DNA from: JADGGV01 sp035715725
GTDB taxonomy: Bacteria; Gemmatimonadota; Gemmatimonadetes; Longimicrobiales; RSA9
Length of the DNA stretch: 11,586 nt
Direction of reading: 5' to 3'
NCBI GenBank assembly: GCA_035715725.1
Contig: DASTKT010000067.1
Location: 1 to 11,586 of the forward strand
A model generated the notes under the pieces. That model did no database searches, was not told where the DNA came from, and was given only the letters and a program-made list of their open reading frames with translations. Shown piece by piece: positions 1 through 5,971 of this stretch (position 1 is the stretch's first letter; each line of letters starts with the position of its first letter). The position numbers and the translations under genes were made by a program.

Positions 1-425
1 CCGCCCGGGCACGCGGATTGCCCGTGCGACGCGGCCGAGGGGGCATGGCAACGTCGCGGCGGCACGCAGTACCCGGCCGCCCCGGCGGCGCCAGTGCCCC
101 CTCGCCACACCCGGCATCCGAGCCATCCTCCCCGCCGCGAAGCCCGCCACCGCCGCGGGACGTCGATCCCGACCTCGGCGCCGCGGGCGCGGATCTCGAG
201 CTCGAGCCCGGGAGCGCGCCCGATCCCGAGCCCGAGCGCTCTCTTCGTCCGGGTTCGCGGCCGACGCCACCTTCGTCAACGGGAATGCGTCGCGCGAGAA
301 CGCGGAGCCGAACGGACGAGCCGCGGAGCGGTAGGGTCCGGCACCATGACGCCGGCGGCGGACGCGGAGTGGGCCGGTTCGATCTCGAGCGCGACCTCGA
401 TCTCGATCTCGTGTTTTCGCCGTTC

Positions 426-467
426 GAGCCCGAGCCCGGCGCCCGCAGGGCGCGGAGCCCGAGCCCG
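426..467. repeat. Hairpin with gca triloop between 13-bp direct repeats
   Basis: Two identical copies of GAGCCCGAGCCCG (426-438 and 455-467) flank a perfect 6-bp hairpin, GCGCCC-gca-GGGCGC (439-453). The stem with a gca triloop has the same build as the hairpins of the array at 3118-3348, although the ACAG...CGTG linker is missing here. A further partial copy of the GAGCCCGAGC motif lies at 228-237. The function is unknown. The region is so GC-rich that short palindromes arise easily. Confidence 0.5.
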
Positions 468-624
468 CCTAGCGGCGTTCATCCGCGTGCGCGGGCGCCA
501 CCAGCGTCGGGAACGGAAATTTTCCACGGGGAGCACAGGGAGGGCGGGGAGAGCCGCCGGGCGCTGAAGAGGCGTCGGGGAGCGCACCTCCCTTTGATGT
601 CGGTTCCGGCGAACGCAGGCGGCT

Positions 625-658
625 CGGGGCGCGGCCGAGATGCGGCGGCCGCGCTCCG
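625..658. terminator. Terminator-like hairpin downstream of natB
   Basis: The arms at 625-637 and 646-658 pair over 13 bp, with a perfect 9-bp core (GCGCGGCCG with CGGCCGCGC) and one G-T pair next to it. The loop is AGATGCGG. The hairpin lies about 60 bp past the natB stop codon on the minus strand, where it could end the natAB transcript, but no U tract follows on that side. On the plus strand it is followed closely by CTTTTCTGTT, and the odd pair would be a G-U wobble in plus-strand RNA, so as an intrinsic terminator it fits a plus-strand transcript better. It may act in both directions. Confidence 0.4.
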
Positions 659-718
659 CGGCTTTTCTGTTGGCTCCGCGTCTTCGCGCGACACTTCTGG
701 GGTTGGGGCCGCCCGCCC

Positions 719-2002
719 CTACGACGTCCGGATCCAGCGCACCACTTCCGCCGGCGTCGGCCGCTGCCCCGTCGCCAGGATGCCGATGCGGTAGATCCGG
801 CCGCCGACCCAGACCACCGCCAGCGCCGTCCCGATCAGCGCCGCGTACGAGCCGGCGATCTCCAGTGGCGAGAGATGCGTCAGTGCCGAGCGGATCGGCA
901 TGACCATGGGCGAGGAGAGCGGGAACCAGGACGCCAGCCGCGCCACGTTGCTCTCCGGGTCCGCCAGCGCGCGGAACATCAGGAAGAACGACATCATCAG
1001 GCACAGCACGACCGGGAACTGGAGCTGCTGCATGTCCTGGTCGGAGGCGGCCATGGCGCCGAGCGCCGCGTACATGCTGGCGTAGAGGAAGAAGCCGCCC
1101 GCGAAGTACGCCAGGAACGCCACCGCCACCGAGCCCGGCACCTGCGGCGGGTGCAGCGCCGGCAGCCCGAACCGGGTCATGATCGCGTCGCCGTACTTCA
1201 GGCCGATCGCCGCGAACACGACCCAGACCGTCATCTGCAGCAGCCCCGCGCCGCCGATCCCGACGACCTTCCCCAGCATGAGCTGCCCGGCCCGCACCGA
1301 GCTGACCACCACCTCGACGATGCGGTCCTTCTTCTCCTCCAGCACGCCGCGCATCACCGCCGCGCCGAACAGCAGCACCGAGAAGTAGACGATGAACCCG
1401 AGGATGTAGCCCAGGAAGTAGAGCGCCTGGCCGCTCCCCCGCGCCGTGCCGCTCCCCGCCTTGCTCGTCTCCAGCGGCACCGGCCGGAGCGCGACGGCCA
1501 GCCGCCCCGGGTCGATCCCCTGCCCCGCCAGCCGCGCCGACTGCACCGCCCCCTGCACCGCCCGCCGCATCTGCGCCACGAGGAGCGTGTTCGTCGCACT
1601 CTTCCCCGCGTACCGCGCCGTGTCCCCCGCCAGCATCCCCGCCGGCAGCCACAGGTAGCCGTCGATCTCCTTGCGGTCGATCCGCGACTCCAGCCCCGGG
1701 CGCAGCGCCTCGAGCCCGCCCGCCGGCGCGGCGACGACCTCCGCGTGGAAGCGCGTCGCACGGCTGGCGTCATCCCCCGGCGGCACCGTCTCCAGCAGCC
1801 GCGCCACCGTCTGCCCCACCCCCGCCCCCGAGCCGTCCACCACGACCACGGCCTTCTCGCCGCCGCCCCCGCGCAGCATCGCCACCTGGAACGCCCCCAG
1901 CCCGAACATCAGCAGCGGACCGAACAGCGTCCCGATGATGAACATCCGCGAGCGCACGCTCTCGCCGAACTCCCGCTTCACGATCGCCCACGTCCTAGAC
2001 AT
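719..2002 (-). CDS. natB: ABC-2 type transporter permease, NatB family
   Basis: This is a 427-aa inner-membrane permease that would pair with the ATPase encoded just upstream. A hydrophobic segment near residues 21-43 is followed by a soluble, extracytoplasmic-looking domain (about 45-190). Then come about five hydrophobic segments, near 194-215, 246-268, 292-315, 328-346 and 383-404. The stretch EEKKDRIVEVVVSSV (222-236), followed by GQLMLGKVVG, is the hallmark of the NatB/ABC-2 family. The large loop after the first helix and the length of about 400 aa fit NatB rather than a drug-exporter permease. The ATG overlaps the natA reading frame by 8 bp, so the two are probably translationally coupled. 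In Bacillus, NatAB exports sodium. The substrate here is not evident and may be a lipid, peptide or other compound. Confidence 0.9.
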   Translation of the reverse strand: MSRTWAIVKREFGESVRSRMFIIGTLFGPLLMFGLGAFQVAMLRGGGGEKAVVVVDGSGAGVGQTVARLLETVPPGDDASRATRFHAEVVAAPAGGLEALRPGLESRIDRKEIDGYLWLPAGMLAGDTARYAGKSATNTLLVAQMRRAVQGAVQSARLAGQGIDPGRLAVALRPVPLETSKAGSGTARGSGQALYFLGYILGFIVYFSVLLFGAAVMRGVLEEKKDRIVEVVVSSVRAGQLMLGKVVGIGGAGLLQMTVWVVFAAIGLKYGDAIMTRFGLPALHPPQVPGSVAVAFLAYFAGGFFLYASMYAALGAMAASDQDMQQLQFPVVLCLMMSFFLMFRALADPESNVARLASWFPLSSPMVMPIRSALTHLSPLEIAGSYAALIGTALAVVWVGGRIYRIGILATGQRPTPAEVVRWIRTS

Positions 2003-2963
2003 GCGCGACCTCCCGCGTCTCCGCCGCCGCCGGCCGGACCCGCTCCACGAAGATCTGTTCCAGCGACGGCTCCATCCGCTCGAACCGCCGCAGCCGCACC
2101 CCCGCCCGCACCAGCTCCACCAGCAGCGCCTGCGCGTCGCCGCCCCCCGCCAACACCGCCTCCAGGTTCACCCCGTCCTCCCGGACCTCCCGCACCTGCG
2201 ACGACGTCCGCACCAGCTCCACCGCCCCCGCCGACCACGTCTCCAGCGTCATCGCCACGTTCTCGCTGCCATGCGTCCGCTTCACCTCCGCCACCGCGCC
2301 GTCCACCACCTTCTCCCCCCGCGCGATGATGCACACGTGGTCGCACGCCCGCTCCGCCTGCTCGATCTGGTGCGTGCTGAACAGGATCGTCCGACCCTCC
2401 CGCTTCAGCTCCAGCACCACGTCCTTGAACACCTGCTGGTTGATCGGGTCCAGCCCGCTGAACGGCTCGTCCAGGATCACGATCTCCGGCTCGTGCACCA
2501 GCGTGCCGATCAGCTGCACCTTCTGCTGGTTCCCCTTCGACAGCTCCTGCACCCGCGCGTCGATCCGGTCCGCCAGCCCGAACCGCTCCAGCCACCGCTC
2601 GATCCGTGGCGACGACGCCCGCGCCGGCACCCCCTTCAGCTCCGCGAAGAACTGAAGTGCCCGCCGCACCGTCATCCGCCGGTACATCCCCCGCTCCTCC
2701 GGCAGGTACCCGATCCGGTCCAGCACCCGCTGCGACACCGGCTCCCCGAAGATCCGCACCTCCCCGCCGTCCGGCTCGAAGATGTTCAGGACCATCCGGA
2801 TCGTCGTCGTCTTCCCCGCCCCGTTCGGCCCCAGCAGCCCGTACGTCGCGCCCCGCGGCACGACGAGATCCATCCCGCGGACCGCCACGATCTCGCCGAA
2901 CTGCTTGCGCACCCCGCGCAGCGTGATCGCGGCGTCCCCACCCCCGCTCCGGTCCATGGTCAT
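1995..2963 (-). CDS. natA: ABC transporter ATP-binding protein, NatA family
   Basis: This is a 322-aa cytoplasmic ATPase that would power the NatB-like permease. Walker A is GPNGAGKT (45-52), the signature loop LSKGNQQKVQ (141-150), Walker B with the catalytic Glu IVILDEP (161-167), the D-loop SGLDP (169-173), and the H-loop His is H198. The Q-loop position reads YLPEERGMY (87-95), without the usual Gln, as is common in NatA-type ATPases. The C-terminal segment (about 225-312) ending LEQIFVERV is the extension typical of ABC-2 exporters. I chose ATG 2963; ATG 2957 (M3) is equally possible. The open frame runs on upstream to 3083, but that part translates low-complexity repeat DNA. No Shine-Dalgarno precedes the start: the 28 bases before it are a pyrimidine-rich tract, which is odd beside the good ribosome sites elsewhere in the window. 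Confidence 0.92.
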   Translation of the reverse strand: MTMDRSGGGDAAITLRGVRKQFGEIVAVRGMDLVVPRGATYGLLGPNGAGKTTTIRMVLNIFEPDGGEVRIFGEPVSQRVLDRIGYLPEERGMYRRMTVRRALQFFAELKGVPARASSPRIERWLERFGLADRIDARVQELSKGNQQKVQLIGTLVHEPEIVILDEPFSGLDPINQQVFKDVVLELKREGRTILFSTHQIEQAERACDHVCIIARGEKVVDGAVAEVKRTHGSENVAMTLETWSAGAVELVRTSSQVREVREDGVNLEAVLAGGGDAQALLVELVRAGVRLRRFERMEPSLEQIFVERVRPAAAETREVAHV

Positions 2964-3024
2964 GTGAAGAAAGGGATCGAGGAAAGAAGACCCCGCCAAC
3001 CCACCCCCGCCCCCCGCGATCGTA

Positions 3025-3051
3025 CCCCTACCCCTACCCGTACCCGTACCC
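3025..3051 (-). promoter_or_regulatory. Telomere-like G-tract repeat in natA leader, G-quadruplex candidate
   Basis: On the minus strand, five G runs of 3-4 bases recur with an exact 6-bp period (units GGGTAC/GGGTAG), each separated by TAC or TAG or nearly so. The C runs on the plus strand are at 3025-3028, 3031-3034, 3037-3039, 3043-3045 and 3049-3051. Four or more G triplets with 3-nt loops meet the usual pattern for a stable G-quadruplex. It would form in the sense DNA strand and in the mRNA, about 60 nt upstream of the natA start. A role in natA expression is inference; it could equally be slippage-grown simple repeat. Confidence 0.55.
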
Positions 3052-3117
3052 GGTCCGGGTCCACGCCGACACGACACCCGCACACACCGGCTTCACCCAC
3101 CCACCACCCGCCGTTCC

Positions 3118-3348
3118 CGCGGCCGCAGGCCGCGACAGCGAGCAACGCGAGCGTCCGCGAGCCGCAGGCGAGCGACAGCGTCAGCGTGCGTGGCGCGTAG
3201 CGCCACGACAGTGAAGCGTGCGTGGCCCGCAGGGCCACGACAGTGAAACGTGCGTGGCCCGCAGGGCCACGACAGTGAAACGTGCGCGGCCGGAGGCCGC
3301 TACAGCGAGCGTGCGTCGCGCCTCCGGCGCGACGACAGCGTCAGCGTG
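3118..3348. repeat. Tandem array of short palindromic hairpins with conserved linkers
   Basis: At least six perfect hairpins follow each other, most with a 3-nt loop: 3118-3134 (7-bp stem), 3189-3207 (8 bp), 3221-3239 (8 bp), 3253-3271 (8 bp), 3286-3300 (6 bp) and 3314-3334 (9 bp). A degenerate unit lies around 3156-3175. The stems differ: GTGGCGC, GTGGCCC (twice), GCGGCC and GTCGCGCC, each with its exact complement. The linkers between them are conserved: ACAGTGAAACGTG (3240-3252 and 3272-3284), ACAGTGAAGCGTG, ACAGCGAGCGTG and ACAGCGTCAGCGTG. The period is 32 bp over the three clearest units. The array fills the gap between the amidohydrolase stop codon and the natA leader. It is transcribed, if at all, from the amidohydrolase side. 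Frames across it translate to repetitive Arg/Ala/Thr peptides and are not taken as genes. Confidence 0.85.
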
Positions 3349-3410
3349 CGCACTACCGGGCCGCCCCGTGCGCGGCGTCGGCGGCGCGCACGGGACGGCC
3401 CGGTAGTGCG
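3349..3410 (-). terminator. 25-bp inverted repeat spanning the stop codon of the amidohydrolase
   Basis: The arms 3349-3373 and 3386-3410 are complementary at 24 of 25 positions around a 12-nt loop. The single exception (3364 with 3395) is C-A on the plus strand but G-U in minus-strand RNA, so the sense transcript can pair along the whole arm. The 5' arm in sense direction encodes the family-conserved ALPGRPVR end of the amidohydrolase; the 3' arm contains its TAG stop (3355-3353). No U tract follows. It may be a factor-assisted terminator or a 3'-end stabiliser. It also sits at the head of the hairpin array, where it occupies the place of one more unit. Confidence 0.6.
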
Positions 3411-5047
3411 TTGGTATGCTCCCCCTCCCGGATCACGACCTCCCCCGCCACGATCACGTACGGGATCCCCACCGCGTACTGGTGCGGCCGCTCGAACGTC
3501 GCCGGGTCGCTCACCTTGTCCGGATCGAACGCCACCAGATCCGCCAGCAGCCCCGGCGCGATCCGCCCCCGGTCCGCCAGCTTCAGCCGCGCCGCCGGCA
3601 CCGACGTCATCTTCTTGATCGCCTCCTCCAGCGGCAGCGTCTTCCGGTCCCGGCAGTAATGCCCGAGCACGCGCGGGTACGTGCCGTACGCCCGCGGGTG
3701 CGGCGAGCCCTCCGAGAGCGGCCCCTTCACCGCCCGCGCCCCGGCATCCGAGCAGATCGCGGCCAGCGGGTGCCGCAGCAGCGCCTCGACGTTCTCCTCG
3801 CTCATCCCGAAGCCGACCATCCCGGCCCGGTTCGAGTCGCCCACGATGATCTGCACGAGCAGCTCGTACGGGTCCACGCGCCGCTCCTGCGCCAGCGAGC
3901 CGAGCCGCCGGCCCCGCGCCCACGCCAGCGAGTCCGACGACGTCGACGTCACCTGCACCGCGTCCCACGAGCCGAGCTTCGCCACCTTCTCCCGCGCCGC
4001 CGACTCCAGCCGCTCGCGCATCGCCGGGTCGCGCAGCCGCGCCAGGAACGCCGCGTTCCCGCCGTCGCGCACGTCCGTCGGGAACAGGTTCGCCAGCCCC
4101 GTGCTGTAGGCGACGTACGGGTAGACGTCGAACATCGCGTCCAGCCCGCTCTTCCGCGCCGTCTCGATCGTGTCCAGCACCGGCGCCTGCTTCCACCAGT
4201 TCCCCGCGCCCTGCGCCTTCAGGTGCGAGATCTCGACCGGCACGCCCGCCGCCCGCCCCACCGCCAGCGCCTCCTCCACCGCCGCGAACAGCCGGTCGTC
4301 CTCGTTGCGCATGTGCGACGCGTACGGCAGCTCCATCCCCTTCATCGGCGTCGACAGCGCGATCAGCTCCGCCGTGTCCGCGAACGCGCCCGGCGTGTAC
4401 TCCAGCCCGCTCGAGACGCCCCGCGCCCCCACCTTCAGCGCCTCCACGACCAGCGCCTGCATGCGACGGATCTCCGCCTCCGTCGCCGGCCGGTTGTCCT
4501 CCCCGACCACGAAGCCGCGCAGCGTCCCCGCGCCGATCATGCTCGCCACGTGCACCGCCGCGCCCTGCCGCTCCAGCCGCCGGAAGAAGCCGTCCAGGTC
4601 CCGGAAGTCGATGTCCACGCCGTACCGCTTGCGGTACCCCTCTTTCGTCTCCGCCAGCTCGTCGTCCCGCCACGGGCCGACCGAGCCGCCATCCTGCCCC
4701 ACCACCTCCGTCGTCACCCCCTGCCGCACCTTGCTCTCCGCCCGCGGGTCCACCAGCAGCGTCAGGTCCGTGTGCGAGTGGATGTCGATGAACCCCGGCG
4801 CCAGCGCGAGCCCCCGCAGCTCCAGCTCCCGCCGCCCCCGCCCGCTCAGGCGACGTCCCACCGCCGCGATCCGGCCCCCCTCCACCGCCACGTCCGCCTC
4901 CACCGGCGGCGCGCCCGTGCCGTCGTAGACCGTGGCGTTCCGCAGCACCAGGTCGGGCGCATCCGCGCCCCCGCCCAGCGCCGGTGTCGATACCAGCGCG
5001 GCGCCCGCCGCGCCCAGGCCGGATCGGAGAAAGTTGCGACGATTCAT
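3353..5047 (-). CDS. Tat-exported D-aminoacylase / N-acyl-D-amino-acid deacylase family amidohydrolase
   Basis: This 564-aa protein belongs to the amidohydrolase superfamily (D-aminoacylase branch), which hydrolyses N-acyl-D-amino acids or related amides. The N terminus NRRNFLRSG followed by a hydrophobic Ala-rich stretch to about residue 25 is a twin-arginine signal, so the enzyme should fold in the cytoplasm and act in the periplasm. Metal-site motifs are PGFIDIHSHTD (H90, H92), YASHMRNED (H245), ISHLKAQG (H275) and ICSDAG (D434). In the classical enzyme a Cys in the GNC motif bridges the metals; here the motif reads VVGQDGG, with D119 in its place. The C-terminal stretch from HPRAYGTYPRVLG (450-462) through KKMTSVPAARLKL, RGRIAPGLLADLVAFDP, PHQYAVGI and EHTNALPGRPVR follows the family closely. 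I chose ATG 5047 because it sets the Tat signal at the very N terminus; ATG 5095 would add 16 residues. It lies 78 bp after the glycosyltransferase and may share its transcript. Confidence 0.88.
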   Translation of the reverse strand: MNRRNFLRSGLGAAGAALVSTPALGGGADAPDLVLRNATVYDGTGAPPVEADVAVEGGRIAAVGRRLSGRGRRELELRGLALAPGFIDIHSHTDLTLLVDPRAESKVRQGVTTEVVGQDGGSVGPWRDDELAETKEGYRKRYGVDIDFRDLDGFFRRLERQGAAVHVASMIGAGTLRGFVVGEDNRPATEAEIRRMQALVVEALKVGARGVSSGLEYTPGAFADTAELIALSTPMKGMELPYASHMRNEDDRLFAAVEEALAVGRAAGVPVEISHLKAQGAGNWWKQAPVLDTIETARKSGLDAMFDVYPYVAYSTGLANLFPTDVRDGGNAAFLARLRDPAMRERLESAAREKVAKLGSWDAVQVTSTSSDSLAWARGRRLGSLAQERRVDPYELLVQIIVGDSNRAGMVGFGMSEENVEALLRHPLAAICSDAGARAVKGPLSEGSPHPRAYGTYPRVLGHYCRDRKTLPLEEAIKKMTSVPAARLKLADRGRIAPGLLADLVAFDPDKVSDPATFERPHQYAVGIPYVIVAGEVVIREGEHTNALPGRPVRAADAAHGAAR

Positions 5048-5095
5048 GGAATCCCGAAGTGATGTGAAGACAGAACCGCCCCCCGCGGAGTGCAC

Positions 5096-5147
5096 GAGTG
5101 GGAGAGTGGGCGAAACCGCGAACGCCTATTCCCCCACTCCCCCACTC
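5096..5147 (-). terminator. 15-bp hairpin with the glycosyltransferase stop codon in its loop
   Basis: The arms 5096-5110 and 5133-5147 pair at 14 of 15 positions. The odd position (5103 with 5140) is A-C on the plus strand but a G-U wobble in minus-strand RNA, so the sense transcript pairs fully. The 22-nt loop (5111-5132) carries the glycosyltransferase TAG stop at 5128-5126. No U tract follows. The amidohydrolase start lies about 50 nt further on, so this could attenuate the downstream gene or separate the two messages. Confidence 0.45.
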
Positions 5148-5971
5148 CCCCACTCCCCCGCTCCGCCGTCGTGCGGCACCAGCGGCCCTGGCACCGCCGC
5201 CCGCGGCGCCGCCGCGCCCGCACCCCGCCGCACATACCGCCAGTAGATCGCCGCCAGCTCCCGCGGCGCGCGGAAGAAATCGCGCCCCCGCAGCCGCGAC
5301 CCCGCCACGTCCGACCACGACGTCAGCGGATACTCGTACACGGTGCCGCGCAGGTCCAGCCCGCCCCACGCCATCATCCGCGCCAGCAGCTCCACGTCGA
5401 AGATCCACCGGCTGCCGAACGGCGTCGAGAACGCGAGCCGCATCTCCGGCGTCGCGCGGAACAGCTTCGCGCCGCACTGCGTGTCGTACACGGGGACGCC
5501 CAGCAGCACGGACGCCGTCGTCGCGAACGCGCGGCCGAAGTAGTGTCGCGCCGGCCGCCGCTCGATCCGCCGCCCCAGCAGTTGGATCCGCGCGCCCATC
5601 ACCAGGTGCAGCGCCGGCTCCGCCTCCAGCACCTCCCGGAACGCGACGATCGCGTCCAGCGGCGTGGCCAGGTCCGCGTCCCAGTAGCCGACCAGCTCCG
5701 CGCCCCGCTCCGCCGCCGCGAGCACGCCTCGCCGCACCGCCTCCGCCTTCCCGCCGTTGCGCTCCAGCCGCATCGACAGCAGCCGCTCCGGCGCCAGCGC
5801 GACGAGCCGCTCCAGCACCGCCGGCGTATCGTCGCTGCTGCCGTCGTCCACGAACAGGAAGCCCACGCCGTCGTCGCGTCCCACGTACGCCGCGAACGCC
5901 GCCACGTCCAGCCGCAGCGCCTCGTTGTACGTCGGCACGACGACCAGCGTCCGCGCGCCACCGGAGGTCAC
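5126..5971 (-). CDS. Family 2 glycosyltransferase, ALG5/DPM1-like (polyprenyl-phosphate sugar synthase type)
   Basis: This 281-aa GT-A enzyme resembles dolichyl-phosphate glucose/mannose synthases, which move a sugar from a nucleotide donor to a polyprenyl phosphate at the inner face of the membrane. Motifs in order are VVVPTYNEALRLD (10-22), FVDDGSSDDT (40-49), RNGGKAEAVRRG (71-82), GYWDADLATP with the DxD-type DAD (98-100), VYDTQCGAKLFR (161-172), RWIFDVELLARM (188-199) and LTSWSDVAGSRLR (216-228). The CGxKLF, RW-FDVELL and W--V-GS elements point to the ALG5 side of the family. No C-terminal membrane helices are present. The start is GTG 5971, overlapping the methyltransferase TGA as GTGA, with a strong AAGGAGGG just upstream. 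The last dozen residues (GAGEWGSGGVGE) are encoded by an 8-bp tandem repeat and are probably not functional. The sugar donor and acceptor are unknown. Confidence 0.88.
   Translation of the reverse strand: MTSGGARTLVVVPTYNEALRLDVAAFAAYVGRDDGVGFLFVDDGSSDDTPAVLERLVALAPERLLSMRLERNGGKAEAVRRGVLAAAERGAELVGYWDADLATPLDAIVAFREVLEAEPALHLVMGARIQLLGRRIERRPARHYFGRAFATTASVLLGVPVYDTQCGAKLFRATPEMRLAFSTPFGSRWIFDVELLARMMAWGGLDLRGTVYEYPLTSWSDVAGSRLRGRDFFRAPRELAAIYWRYVRRGAGAAAPRAAVPGPLVPHDGGAGEWGSGGVGE
5131..5162. repeat. Four tandem copies of an 8-bp unit (CCCCCACT)
   Basis: Three exact copies of CCCCCACT (5131-5138, 5139-5146, 5147-5154) and one variant, CCCCCGCT (5155-5162), lie in a row. They encode the last residues of the glycosyltransferase on the minus strand. 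With an 8-bp unit, gain or loss of one copy shifts the frame of the C-terminal tail and would move the stop codon. A related GAGTGGGAGAGTGGG lies in inverted orientation at 5096-5110. Confidence 0.8.

Larger units (their letters stand above)
1..718. other. Non-coding stretch downstream of the natAB operon
   Basis: I find no supportable gene here. Long open frames exist on both strands, but their translations are low-complexity Pro/Arg/Ser/Ala/Asp-Glu runs of the kind any very GC-rich DNA gives, and none shows a domain or a clear ribosome binding site. The stretch is rich in short repeats: GAGCCCG runs, GATCTCGA runs around 380-412, and a CTCGAGCTCGAG palindrome near 195-206. The 516-545 segment (TTTTCCACGGGGAGCACAGG and following) and the 655-700 segment (CTCCGCG...TCTTCGCGCGACACTTCT) look like the low-complexity dispersed intergenic repeats seen in several soil phyla; this is an impression, not a match. 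A hairpin at 625-658 is listed separately. Confidence 0.6.

Noticed and set aside
18..794. 258-aa plus-strand open frame over the left end
   Set aside because: Pro/Arg/Ser-rich low-complexity translation, no domain, no ribosome site, and its end overlaps natB antisense.
276..1652. 458-aa minus-strand open frame
   Set aside because: It is an Ala/Gly/Arg-rich shadow of natB in another frame that runs into the non-coding stretch.
2964..3083. Longer natA start at 3083
   Set aside because: The extra 40 residues are Gly/Arg-rich and come from the G-tract repeat; NatA proteins begin shortly before the ABC domain.
2960..3238. 92-aa minus-strand frame across the hairpin array
   Set aside because: It only translates the palindromic repeats and G tracts; the repeat unit is not a multiple of three (32 bp), so the peptide is not a true protein repeat.
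3118..3348. CRISPR array
   Set aside because: The units are 32 bp in total, with no unique spacers between constant repeats; the variable part is itself palindromic and no cas gene is near.
3349..3410. Integron attC site
   Set aside because: No GTTRRRY-type core sites flank the inverted repeat and no integrase or cassette array is seen.
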